Assembly (NCBI GenBank): GCA_947500435.1 | Contig: CANMRV010000003.1 | Coordinates: 603,271-667,270, forward strand | DNA length: 64,000 nucleotides | Direction: 5' to 3' | Origin: an uncultured Flavobacteriaceae bacterium | GTDB lineage: Bacteria; Bacteroidota; Bacteroidia; Flavobacteriales; Flavobacteriaceae | Part shown: positions 1-8,896 of the stretch, one piece after another | Numbering within the stretch: the first letter of the stretch is position 1 | How the letters are laid out: each line of letters starts with the position of its first letter | Position numbers and translations under genes: made by a program | Notes under the pieces: generated by a model | Seen by the model: the letters and a program-made list of their open reading frames with translations, nothing else | Database searches by the model: none | What the model was told of the DNA's origin: nothing

Positions 1-78
1 AAGCTTCCGTTTGTTGGCGGAATTTTTTTCTACGGATAAAGAGGTGCCCTGGATAGTTTCGTCAATTGTTTTTTCCAT
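1..78 (-). CDS. miaB: MiaB-like tRNA methylthiotransferase, N-terminus only
   Basis: Partial gene running off the left edge. The reverse strand opens with ATG at 78..76 and stays open for 26 codons (MEKTIDETIQG, then SLSVEKN). From memory, flavobacterial MiaB proteins begin with a similar variable leader ahead of the first cysteine motif, which would lie outside the window. MiaB is the radical-SAM enzyme that adds 2-methylthio to i6A37 of tRNAs. The reading frame and an excellent upstream promoter are seen directly; the name rests only on resemblance of the leader and could be wrong. Confidence 0.5.
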   Translation of the reverse strand, partial: MEKTIDETIQGTSLSVEKNSANKRKL

Positions 79-110
79 CTAAAAAGAAGTCCTTGTGAAT
101 AAGTGGATGG

Positions 111-143
111 CAAAGATAGGGCTAAATACAATTTTATGACAAA
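111..143 (-). promoter_or_regulatory. Bacteroidota-type promoter for the partial miaB-like gene
   Basis: On the minus strand TTTG (143..140) is followed after 21 bases by TATCTTTG (118..111), a full match to the Bacteroidota sigma-A consensus TTTG/TAnnTTTG. The start codon at 78 would lie about 26 bases from the expected transcription start. Confidence 0.7.
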
Positions 144-227
144 TTGACAGTTGTAAATTTAACTAAAATCCGCGCAACGCGATTACCTTGTCAGTATCCT
201 AAAAGGGCAACCCAATAAATAATTGTT

Positions 228-1535
228 ATGAAAAAGATAGGATTACTTCTAATCGCGATGGTGTTTTTTCAGTCCTGTGATTTAGACAATCAGGTGTCTT
301 CACTTGATACCATGCAAACGTATTTGATTGCTACTCCCTTAAAAAGCAACTTGGTTACTTTTAAGGAAGAGGCCGTCGCAATTAGCGAACCTGTCCCGAT
401 TATTGAGTCGGGAAAAATCTATGCCTATAAGAACTATGTTTTTGTGAACGATGTGTATCGCGGATTCCATATTCTGGATAATACGGATCCTTCATCACCG
501 CAGAATATTGGTTTTATAAAACTGGAAGGCAATAACGATATATCAATTAAAGATGACCGTCTGTATGCCGACAGTTATGGAGACCTCGTAATCATGGATA
601 TTTCGGATATTCAAAACATCAAGTTCGCCAAACGCATGGAAAATGCCATCTACCAGGAGTTTTGGTGTACGGTTGGTTTTGATGTTGCTTGGCCCGAAGC
701 TGATGCTTTTGATTATAGTGATTTTGATGCAAATAGAGATGCCTTAACGGGTTGGGAAGTAAATGAAGTTCGAATGAGTACGGAGGAGTTTGAGTCGAAA
801 TACGGGAATACATTTGCTTTAGAAAATGGGTCATTTTCTAATACAACAACTTCTGATTCCTCAGTCCCCACAACTTCTACAACAGGTCAAGGTGGTTCTT
901 TTGCACGATTTAGAATTGTAGCTGATTATCTTTATGCAGTCGAACCCTGGAGTATAAATGTTTTTGATATTTCAGATTTGGATAATCCCAAGGTACTGGA
1001 AGAAGTTTATGCTCAAGGAAACATAGAGACCATATTCAATCAAGGCGATATTCTGTTTTTAGGTGGCACGCAAGGAATGTACATTTATGACATTTCTTCA
1101 CCCGACAAACCCACCTATGTTTCAGAATTCACTCATGGTAGAGCATGTGACCCGGTTGTCGTAAGCGGCGATTATGCTTTTGTTACTTTAAGAAGTAGCA
1201 ATTTTTGTGGTGATGGTACCGAAAGTGGACTTTATATCGTAGATGTTTCCGATTTAACCAATCCGACTTTAAGTAAAACTTACCCAATGACCGAACCTTA
1301 TGGTTTAGGTATTAAGGAAGAAAAGCTTTTCATATGTGATGGCCCGGACGGACTGAAGGTATATGATAAAACAGATATTAATAATCTAGTACAATTAAAT
1401 CATTTTGAAGATATCAATACTTATGATGTAATACCATTGTCTAGTTCCTTATTGATGATAGGAGACAAGGTGCTATATCAATATGAATATCTAGATAATG
1501 AAATACGCTTGTTAAGTACTTTCGATTTGAATTAA
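228..1535 (+). CDS. LVIVD-repeat lipoprotein
   Basis: 435-residue predicted lipoprotein. A short hydrophobic signal ends in a lipobox around FFQSC (Cys17), so it should be exported and lipid-anchored. The body carries repeated 'hydrophobic-DISD-x-x-P' units (VIMDISDIQ, VFDISDLDNP, IYDISSPDKP, IVDVSDLTNP, VYDKTDINN), the signature of LVIVD repeats, which are thought to form a beta-propeller. A serine/threonine-rich insert (about residues 203-222) interrupts the propeller. Its molecular role is unknown. It converges on the BNR protein, with only about 30 bases between the two stop codons. Confidence 0.8.
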   Translation: MKKIGLLLIAMVFFQSCDLDNQVSSLDTMQTYLIATPLKSNLVTFKEEAVAISEPVPIIESGKIYAYKNYVFVNDVYRGFHILDNTDPSSPQNIGFIKLEGNNDISIKDDRLYADSYGDLVIMDISDIQNIKFAKRMENAIYQEFWCTVGFDVAWPEADAFDYSDFDANRDALTGWEVNEVRMSTEEFESKYGNTFALENGSFSNTTTSDSSVPTTSTTGQGGSFARFRIVADYLYAVEPWSINVFDISDLDNPKVLEEVYAQGNIETIFNQGDILFLGGTQGMYIYDISSPDKPTYVSEFTHGRACDPVVVSGDYAFVTLRSSNFCGDGTESGLYIVDVSDLTNPTLSKTYPMTEPYGLGIKEEKLFICDGPDGLKVYDKTDINNLVQLNHFEDINTYDVIPLSSSLLMIGDKVLYQYEYLDNEIRLLSTFDLN

Positions 1536-1565
1536 AAGCAGTTGTTTATAAATGTGATTTAAAGG

Positions 1566-4500
1566 TTACTTCAGAGATATCATCGGTATTTTATCTGAAG
1601 TAACTTTTTCATTTATGGAGTTAATGTTTTTTTTCATTAGATCATTCAATGCATTGATTTCAACATCCAATTCCTTTTTGATTTCCTCAAAAAATTCTTT
1701 TGACTGGTCTGTTGGTGGATAATCTCCTCTTTGAGAATCTGCCAACAAAAATGCCAGGCGATTGTTGATGCGAATACCATAGTTCAAAGGGTCTTGCCTG
1801 CTTTGGTTCTTGGTCATATGAATATTGTTTTCAATAACCTCCATCTTCGTTTTAAAATCCTTTATCAAATCTTGTAATTCTTTATTGTCTTTCGTTTTAT
1901 CATTTAAATAATCCAAATCTTTTTTTACGGAACGAATATCAACTATCGCTTTATTAGCACGACTTACTTGATCTCGAACCTCAAGTAGAAAGTCAAATTG
2001 ATTTTTGAAATCATCAGAACTATTAGGAAGCCTTGGGTCTTTTACAATCTCAAATTCTTGTTCTTGCGATTTACCATTGTACGTCAACCGGACTTTGTAT
2101 TTTCCAGGAACAGCTTTAGGGCCAATATTCGGAGAAGAGTACAACACCATACCCTCAAATGATTTGAAACCAGGATATCTCATATTCCAGATTAAACGAT
2201 TTCCTCCTGATTGGACTTTTAACTTTTTGGGTGAGGATGGGTCATTTTTCACCTCTTTGGTCGCGTTAGAAAAACGCTGAATTAATGTATCATCCATTTG
2301 TAAAATATCAAGATGCAAAGTATCGGTTTCATTACTATTGGAAATGTAGTAATTAATGATAGCTCCGTTTGGATGATTTTCACCTTCAAGTTTCGGATTG
2401 GCTTTACCCCATCCTGATTGTTGCATCCGATAAGCTTGGTCTGGTTTGTATAAAAATGCTTCGCTTTCGGAAACGTCTGAGGACAATTGATGTAACGGAG
2501 TAAGGTCATCGATTATCCAAAAACTGCGTCCGTGCGTCGCTGCAATCAAATCATTATCTCGAACTTCTAAATCACGGATAGCCGTTATAGGCAAATTCAA
2601 TTGAAAAGGTTGCCAACTTGAACCATCATCAAAAGAAACATACATTCCCCATTCTGTTCCCGCGTACAAAAGTCCTTCTCGAACCTTGTCAGCACGTACT
2701 ACTCTGGTGTAATGATTTGATTTGATTCCGTTTGTGATGCGTTTCCAAGTTTTGCCATAGTCTGAAGTTTTATATATATAAGGTGTATAGTCACCAAATT
2801 TATAGGAGGTAGCAGCAACATAAGCAGTTCCTTTTTTGAAGGGACTAGGGTCAATACTATTTATCATATTCAATTTCGGAGACATATTTTCCGACGGAGT
2901 GATATTTTCCCAATTCTGACCATTGTCTTTGGTGATTTGTATATGTCCGTCATCAGTACCAATCCAGATAACTCCTTCTTCAAGAGGGGATTCATTAATC
3001 ACAAAAATATTGGAATAGAATTCTGCTCCAGTATTATCTTGTGTAATGGGTCCGCCTGATGATTCAATGGTTTCTGGGATTGCACGTGTTAAATCAGGAG
3101 ATATGGTTTTCCAACTTTGACCCTCATTTGTGGTCATATGAAGATAGTTAGAACCTGCATACAACTTGTTCGAATCATGCATGCTGAACTTGACAGGAAA
3201 GTTCCAATTGAAACGGTATTTCATTACCTCTGCTCCAGATCCTGCTGGGTTGTCAGGCCATACATTTACAGAGCGCGTCTGGCCAACGGAGTGATCCTGA
3301 CGCATCATATATCCTTTGAAAGTACCTCCATATACAATGTCATTATTCTTTGGGTCGGGGGCTAGATGAGCACTTTCACCTCCAGCGGTACTTTCCCAAT
3401 CACTTTCGGTAACTGCATTGCCAGAAGTTCGATGAGAAATACGCACTGTACTATTGTCTTGCTGGGCGCCATAAATTCGATAAGGGAATGCATTGTCCGT
3501 AGAAACACGATAGAATTGTGCTGTTGGTTGATTGTGATAAGTGGTCCAATTGTTACCTCCATCATTTGAAATTTGTGCTCCGCCATCATCAGCAATAACC
3601 ATTCTATTGTTATTGTTAGGGTCAATCCACAAATCGTGGTGGTCGCCGTGGGGCGCATTTTTTAGGGTAAATGTTTTTCCACCATCGGTTGAGACGCCAT
3701 AGCTCACATTCATCACATAGAGTTTATCTATATTTTGAGTGTCGGCTGTTAAGCGACTATAGTACCATGCTCTCTGACGTAGCGCTCGATTTTGGTTTAC
3801 TTTCTTCCAAGTTTTTCCAGCATCGTCTGAACGGTATACACCGCCTTCATCAGCTTCGATTATAGTCCAAACACGATTCGAGTCAACAGGGGAAACCGCT
3901 ATTCCAACAATTCCCCATGGACCTTTTGGAAGTCCGGGTAACTTAGAAATATCTTTCCATGTATCCCCGCCATCGGTACTTTTGAATAGTTTGCTGTCAG
4001 GTCCACCGCTATCCATGCGATAACCATTTCGTTTCATTTGCCAAGTCGCTGCATATAATACTCTTGGGTTATTTGGATCCATGACCAAATCCCCAGCACC
4101 CGCCTTGTCACTTTCATATAAAATCTTCTCCCAAGTTGCCCCTCCATTCATGGAGCGAAATACACCTCTTGTCTTATTAGGCTTCCACAGATTTCCAATG
4201 GCAGCCGCATAAACAATATCAGGATTGGTAGGATGAATACGAATTCTGGAAACATGTTCAGAACCTTCCAATCCGATGAAGGTCCATGTTTCTCCTGCAT
4301 CCATACTTTTCCAAACCCCGTTCCCAGAAGAAACATTTCCGCGAAGCGTTTGTTCTCCTTCACCAACATATATAATATTGGGGTCCGATTCTGAAACAGC
4401 CACTGCGCCAATGGAACCTCCAAAATATCCATCGGAAATACATTCCCAGGTGCTTCCAGCATCTGTTGTTTTCCAAACACCTCCGCCAGCAGTTCCCATA

Positions 4501-4706
4501 TAATATAAGTTCGGGTTATTCGTAACACCGGTTGCAGTTCCGGCCCTACCACCTCGAAAGGGACCAAGCTGGCGCCATTTCATTCCGTCATATAAAGATT
4601 CTTGATACGATGTTGTGACGGTCTTCTTATTTCTACGTTGTGCCTGATTGGATTGAAACGGTACTAAAAGAAAGAATATCAAAATAGAGAAGTAAAGATT
4701 TTTCAT
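1566..4706 (-). CDS. Secreted BNR/sortilin-like repeat protein (VPS10-type propeller)
   Basis: 1046 residues with a cleavable signal peptide (hydrophobic stretch ending in SNQAQ). The first 750 residues contain many Asp-box/BNR motifs of the form S-x-D-x-G-x-T-W (STDGGDTW, SDDAGKTW, SNDGGNNW, SFDDGSSW), typical of sialidase-like and sortilin/VPS10 beta-propellers. A C-terminal segment after about residue 800 includes a helical, charged end. Proteins of this architecture are often named glycosyl hydrolase or sialidase, but the Asp-box only marks the fold; I see no sialidase catalytic arginine triad that I could defend. Export to the periplasm or surface is likely. Enzymatic function is unknown. 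Confidence 0.8.
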   Translation of the reverse strand: MKNLYFSILIFFLLVPFQSNQAQRRNKKTVTTSYQESLYDGMKWRQLGPFRGGRAGTATGVTNNPNLYYMGTAGGGVWKTTDAGSTWECISDGYFGGSIGAVAVSESDPNIIYVGEGEQTLRGNVSSGNGVWKSMDAGETWTFIGLEGSEHVSRIRIHPTNPDIVYAAAIGNLWKPNKTRGVFRSMNGGATWEKILYESDKAGAGDLVMDPNNPRVLYAATWQMKRNGYRMDSGGPDSKLFKSTDGGDTWKDISKLPGLPKGPWGIVGIAVSPVDSNRVWTIIEADEGGVYRSDDAGKTWKKVNQNRALRQRAWYYSRLTADTQNIDKLYVMNVSYGVSTDGGKTFTLKNAPHGDHHDLWIDPNNNNRMVIADDGGAQISNDGGNNWTTYHNQPTAQFYRVSTDNAFPYRIYGAQQDNSTVRISHRTSGNAVTESDWESTAGGESAHLAPDPKNNDIVYGGTFKGYMMRQDHSVGQTRSVNVWPDNPAGSGAEVMKYRFNWNFPVKFSMHDSNKLYAGSNYLHMTTNEGQSWKTISPDLTRAIPETIESSGGPITQDNTGAEFYSNIFVINESPLEEGVIWIGTDDGHIQITKDNGQNWENITPSENMSPKLNMINSIDPSPFKKGTAYVAATSYKFGDYTPYIYKTSDYGKTWKRITNGIKSNHYTRVVRADKVREGLLYAGTEWGMYVSFDDGSSWQPFQLNLPITAIRDLEVRDNDLIAATHGRSFWIIDDLTPLHQLSSDVSESEAFLYKPDQAYRMQQSGWGKANPKLEGENHPNGAIINYYISNSNETDTLHLDILQMDDTLIQRFSNATKEVKNDPSSPKKLKVQSGGNRLIWNMRYPGFKSFEGMVLYSSPNIGPKAVPGKYKVRLTYNGKSQEQEFEIVKDPRLPNSSDDFKNQFDFLLEVRDQVSRANKAIVDIRSVKKDLDYLNDKTKDNKELQDLIKDFKTKMEVIENNIHMTKNQSRQDPLNYGIRINNRLAFLLADSQRGDYPPTDQSKEFFEEIKKELDVEINALNDLMKKNINSINEKVTSDKIPMISLK

Positions 4707-4910
4707 GACGGTTGGTTTAAATAATGTGGTGATAGAAATTAAAAGACAGGGCTATCAAATTCTCAGAAAAATAGTGGATTAAATTTAAACAAAAATACTG
4801 GGAGTTTCTCAGTTGATATTTGTTGTATTTAAGGCATTAAATATTAGTCATGCTGTTGTGATTTAAAAGGTAGATATAATAAGGTATAGGATGAAATTAA
4901 AAAATTCAAC

Positions 4911-4918
4911 TACTTTTG
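4911..4918 (+). promoter_or_regulatory. -7 box of topA
   Basis: TACTTTTG matches TAnnTTTG and ends 19 bases before the topA ATG, predicting a very short leader. No convincing -33 TTTG is visible at the usual distance. Confidence 0.45.
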
Positions 4919-4937
4919 TTGGCTCAAAAACTAATGG

Positions 4938-7436
4938 ATGGCTAAGAATTTAGTAATAGTAGAGTCGCCTGCAAAGGCCAAAACGATAGAGAAGTTTTTA
5001 GGAAAAGACTTTAAGGTTGAGTCCAGTTTTGGGCATATTGCCGATTTACCCTCTAAAGAATTAGGTGTAGATGTTGATAATGATTTCAAACCGAAATATA
5101 TTGTTGATGATGATAAGAAGGCGTTGGTTAAAAAATTAAAGGATCTTGCAAAAAAAGCTGATGTTATATGGCTAGCAAGTGATGAAGATCGAGAGGGTGA
5201 AGCCATTTCTTGGCATTTATCAGAGACCTTAGATTTAGATAAAGATAAAACTAGACGCATTGTTTTCAACTCTATTACAAAGTCTGCTATTCAGAAGGCT
5301 ATAGAAAACCCAAGAGAGATAAATTATAATCTGGTAAATGCGCAGCAAGCCAGACGTGTTTTAGATAGACTTGTTGGATATCAGTTATCCCCGGTTTTAT
5401 GGAAGAAAATCAAACCAGGATTATCAGCGGGTCGTGTACAATCTGTAGCGGTTCGTTTAATTGTTGAAAGAGAAAGAGATGTTGATGCGTTTGTTCCAGA
5501 GGCATCGTTTAAAATATCAGCTCAGTTTAAAACTGCGGAAGGAAATGTATTTACAGCGAAACTAAGTAAGACCTTTCCATCGAAAGAAGCTGCCGAAGCT
5601 TTTCTAAAGCAGAACATGGGCGCTAATTTCTCAGTTGGAAACTTGGATAAAAAGCCAGCAAAGAAATCCCCATCAGCGCCATTTACAACTTCTACTTTAC
5701 AGCAGGAAGCTTCGCGAAAACTTTATTTTTCCGTAGGTAGAACAATGCAAGTTGCGCAACGATTATATGAAGCAGGTTTGATTACGTATATGAGAACCGA
5801 TAGTGTGAATCTATCTGGTGAGGCTATTAATGCTGCGAAAGATGCGATTGTAAGTAACTATGGAGAGGCGTATAGCAATGTACGTAATTTCAAAGGAAAA
5901 TCCAAAGGTGCACAAGAAGCTCACGAAGCTATTCGTCCTACCGATATGATGAAGCAATCACCTTCATTAGAACGTGATCAATCCAAACTTTATGAGTTGA
6001 TTTGGAAGCGAACTATTGCATCTCAAATGAGCGATGCGCAGTTGGAGCGAACCAATGTGAAGATAACAGCGGATAAACATTCTGATGTATTTACCGCAAA
6101 CGGAGAAGTTATCAAATTTGATGGTTTTCTTAAAGTTTATATGGAAGGATTGGATGAAGAAGATGCAGCTGAAGAGCAGGAAGGCATGTTACCGGCAATG
6201 AGTGTTGGAGATGCTTTACAGAATAATTTCATTACAGCTACAGAACGTTTTTCAAGGCCACCATATCGTTTTACGGAAGCATCCCTGGTAAAGAAATTAG
6301 AGGAATTAGGTATTGGTAGACCCTCAACATACGCACCTACAATTTCGACTATTGTGAATAGAAAGTATGTGGAAAAAGGAACTGTTGAAGGTACGGAAAG
6401 AAAGTACGTTCAGTTGGTTTTGGAAGCGAACGATTTGAAAGAAAAGAACCTTTCAGAAATGGTAGGTTCTGACAAGGGAAAGCTAGTTCCTACTGATATC
6501 GGAATGATTGTAAACGACTTTTTAGTTAGCAATTTTTCCGCAGTGCTCGACTATAATTTCACCGCAAAAGTAGAAGAGGATTTTGATGAGATTGCCGAAG
6601 GTCAAGAAGATTGGCGAAAGGTAATGAAGTCCTTCTATAAAGATTTTCACCCCATAGTTAAGGATGTTGAGGAGAATGCTGATAGAGCTAGCGGCGAGCG
6701 AATCTTAGGTGAAGATCCAAAATCAGGAAAACGGGTTTCTGTCCGTTTAGGCAGGTTCGGACCTATGGTGCAAATAGGTACTGTGGATGATGAGGAAAAA
6801 CCAACATTCGCTAGTCTATTACCTGACCAATCTTTGAATACTATAACCTTTGAAGAGGCAATGGACTTGTTTAAACTCCCAAGAAAATTGGGTGTTTATA
6901 AAGGTGAAGAAGTGTTGGCAAACGTAGGTCGATTTGGTCCTTATGTGAAGCTAGGTGATAAGTTTATTTCTATGGAAAAGGGAGAAAGTGCCATGGAAAT
7001 AGAACTCGATAGAGCCATCGAATTAATAGCGGCCAAGGAAAAAGCAGATGCGCCGATTGCGAATTATGAAGGTAAAGATGTTCAAAAGGGAACAGGTCGT
7101 TTTGGACCTTTTATCAAGTGGGATGGTTTGTTCATTAATGTCAATAAAAAGTATGATTTCGATAATCTTACCCAAGCCGATATCGAGGAATTGATCGAGG
7201 TTAAAAAACAAAAGGAAATTGATAAGCTTATTCAAGAATGGCCTGAAGAAGGCATTCGAATTGAGAAGGCAAGATGGGGGCGACATAACATTATAAAAGG
7301 CAAAATCAAAGTTGAAATTGCCAAGTCCGTCGATGCTACAAAAGTATCTTTAGAAGAAGCGAAGAAGCTTATCGAAAAGAAAATGCCAAAGAAAAAAGCG
7401 AAAGCCAAACCTAAGGCGAAGGCTAAAAAGAAGTAG
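4938..7436 (+). CDS. topA: DNA topoisomerase I (type IA)
   Basis: 832 residues. Relaxes negatively supercoiled DNA through a 5'-phosphotyrosyl intermediate. The N-terminal Toprim domain holds the acidic metal motif SDEDREGE at residues 81-88, and the catalytic tyrosine is Tyr284 in ITYMRTDS. In place of the zinc fingers of E. coli TopA, the C-terminus has repeated GRFGP(Y/F/M)-type TopoI-C units (LGRFGPMVQIG, VGRFGPYVKLG, TGRFGPFIKWD) and ends in a strongly basic Lys/Ala/Pro tail from about residue 814, as in many Bacteroidota. ATG 4938 is preferred because the ATG four bases upstream runs straight into a stop codon. Confidence 0.97.
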   Translation: MAKNLVIVESPAKAKTIEKFLGKDFKVESSFGHIADLPSKELGVDVDNDFKPKYIVDDDKKALVKKLKDLAKKADVIWLASDEDREGEAISWHLSETLDLDKDKTRRIVFNSITKSAIQKAIENPREINYNLVNAQQARRVLDRLVGYQLSPVLWKKIKPGLSAGRVQSVAVRLIVERERDVDAFVPEASFKISAQFKTAEGNVFTAKLSKTFPSKEAAEAFLKQNMGANFSVGNLDKKPAKKSPSAPFTTSTLQQEASRKLYFSVGRTMQVAQRLYEAGLITYMRTDSVNLSGEAINAAKDAIVSNYGEAYSNVRNFKGKSKGAQEAHEAIRPTDMMKQSPSLERDQSKLYELIWKRTIASQMSDAQLERTNVKITADKHSDVFTANGEVIKFDGFLKVYMEGLDEEDAAEEQEGMLPAMSVGDALQNNFITATERFSRPPYRFTEASLVKKLEELGIGRPSTYAPTISTIVNRKYVEKGTVEGTERKYVQLVLEANDLKEKNLSEMVGSDKGKLVPTDIGMIVNDFLVSNFSAVLDYNFTAKVEEDFDEIAEGQEDWRKVMKSFYKDFHPIVKDVEENADRASGERILGEDPKSGKRVSVRLGRFGPMVQIGTVDDEEKPTFASLLPDQSLNTITFEEAMDLFKLPRKLGVYKGEEVLANVGRFGPYVKLGDKFISMEKGESAMEIELDRAIELIAAKEKADAPIANYEGKDVQKGTGRFGPFIKWDGLFINVNKKYDFDNLTQADIEELIEVKKQKEIDKLIQEWPEEGIRIEKARWGRHNIIKGKIKVEIAKSVDATKVSLEEAKKLIEKKMPKKKAKAKPKAKAKKK

Positions 7437-7459
7437 AAGACTTCGGTAAATAATATATG

Positions 7460-7500
7460 AATCCCTTCTTTTGATTGTCAACGGAAGGGATTTTGTTTTT
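7460..7500 (+). terminator. Rho-independent terminator after topA
   Basis: AATCCCTTC (7460-7468) pairs with GAAGGGATT (7484-7492) and is followed by TTTTGTTTTT. Confidence 0.8.
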
Positions 7501-7538
7501 GCACTTGATTTAAAACACTAGAAAAATACAATCAGCTA

Positions 7539-7570
7539 TTGTTTTTATGGTAGTACTCTAGCTAACTTTG
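7539..7570 (+). promoter_or_regulatory. Promoter of the ureohydrolase-like gene
   Basis: TTG (7539-7541), 21-base spacer, TAACTTTG (7563-7570): a close match to the Bacteroidota consensus. The gene starts 46 bases further on. Confidence 0.65.
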
Positions 7571-7616
7571 AATTAAGTACGGGGTACCAACCCTTAACCA
7601 TTAATTATTCAACCAG

Positions 7617-8774
7617 ATGGCATTTGATTTCTTAGTCCCTGTAGCAGATAAGGTGTTGGCGCATACTGAATTACTTCCGCCACAATCCTTAGGAAAGAAC
7701 ATTCATAAACATACCGTTCGAGATGGACTTCCCGTATTGGCGATAGCTTCTCTAGCTATAATTGGAGTGAAAGAATCACGAAATGCTTTTGAGAAGAAAC
7801 CTGAGAAGCTTGATGTTTCCGCTATTCGAATACAGTTATATAAATTGTTAATGGGCAATTGGAATTCTACGATAGTGGATATGGGCGATATCGAAGAAGG
7901 CGAATCGGTTGAAGATACCTACTTCGTTGTAAAGGAGATTGTTGCGGGTTTACTTGAAGAAAACATTATACCTATTATTATAGGTGCAACGCAAGATATT
8001 ACCTATCCTGCTTACAGAGCTTTCGATGGCATAAAAGATATGATAAATCTGGTTGCCGTTGATAGTCGTTTTGACTTTGGAATGGAAGATGAATTGATTT
8101 CCTCTCATTCGTATATGAGTAAGATTATCACAGATAGGCCAAATAACCTTTTTAACTTTTCGAATATCGGTTACCAGAGTTATTTCAACGCTCAGGAGGA
8201 AATTGATTTGATGGAGCGTCTCTTTTTCGATGCCTATCGTTTAGGAGATTTGATTAATGATGTTACCCTTGCTGAACCTGTTTTGCGCAATGCTCACATG
8301 GTTAGTTTAGATGCACGATCTATAAGGGCGGCCGATATCGGATACTCTAACAATTTCTCTCCTAATGGGTTTACAGGAAGGGAGATTTGTGCTATCTCAC
8401 GCTATGCCGGAATAAGTGATAATGTAAGCGTTTTTGGTATTTACGAAATGGAGAATTCCAATCAATCATGTCAACTTATGGCACAGATTATATGGTACTT
8501 CGTAGAGGGCTTTAATTTTCGAATAAAAGAGTCTCCTTATACCAATTCGGATGCCTTTACCAAGTACACCGTTCCAACAGATACTGAGCAGTTAATCTAT
8601 TATAAGAGTCATTTCACCGAAAGATGGTGGGTTGAGGTGCCATCTATTTTCCCCTCAAATACTAAACTCGAATCATCTTCGTTATTACCCTGCACCGAAA
8701 AGGACTATTTAGACGCTTGCGATCAAAACATTCCTGAGAGGTGGTTTAAGGCTTATAAGAAAGGCTTTAATTAA
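7617..8774 (+). CDS. Ureohydrolase (arginase/formimidoylglutamase)-fold protein with degenerate metal site
   Basis: 385 residues with the ureohydrolase fold. Arginases and formimidoylglutamases bind two Mn ions through GGxHS, DAHxD and SxDxDxxD. Here the matching segments read GATQD (Gln126 at the His position), DSRFD (Asp149, Arg151 for His, Asp153) and SLDARS (Asp232, Arg234 for Asp). Three of six ligands are therefore replaced, so the classic hydrolysis is unlikely, although databases often name such proteins formimidoylglutamase. From general knowledge, a gene of this kind is often found next to gldK in flavobacteria. It lies 122 bp upstream of gldK and may have a role linked to gliding or secretion, which is inference. 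Confidence 0.75.
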   Translation: MAFDFLVPVADKVLAHTELLPPQSLGKNIHKHTVRDGLPVLAIASLAIIGVKESRNAFEKKPEKLDVSAIRIQLYKLLMGNWNSTIVDMGDIEEGESVEDTYFVVKEIVAGLLEENIIPIIIGATQDITYPAYRAFDGIKDMINLVAVDSRFDFGMEDELISSHSYMSKIITDRPNNLFNFSNIGYQSYFNAQEEIDLMERLFFDAYRLGDLINDVTLAEPVLRNAHMVSLDARSIRAADIGYSNNFSPNGFTGREICAISRYAGISDNVSVFGIYEMENSNQSCQLMAQIIWYFVEGFNFRIKESPYTNSDAFTKYTVPTDTEQLIYYKSHFTERWWVEVPSIFPSNTKLESSSLLPCTEKDYLDACDQNIPERWFKAYKKGFN

Positions 8775-8802
8775 TCAATAATTTTTTTACAGTATAATCG
8801 GG

Positions 8803-8836
8803 TTTGATACAATAATTTGGTCAAATCGTAGTTTTA
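8803..8836 (+). promoter_or_regulatory. Possible promoter of the gldKLMN cluster
   Basis: TTTG (8803-8806), 22-base spacer, TAGTTTTA (8829-8836), an imperfect -7 box lacking the final G. It lies 60 bases before gldK. Weak call. Confidence 0.35.
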
Positions 8837-8896
8837 GAGTGTAGAATAAATAAGTGATTTACAGTTTATAACCATAATCGAAATTTAACCTAAAGT

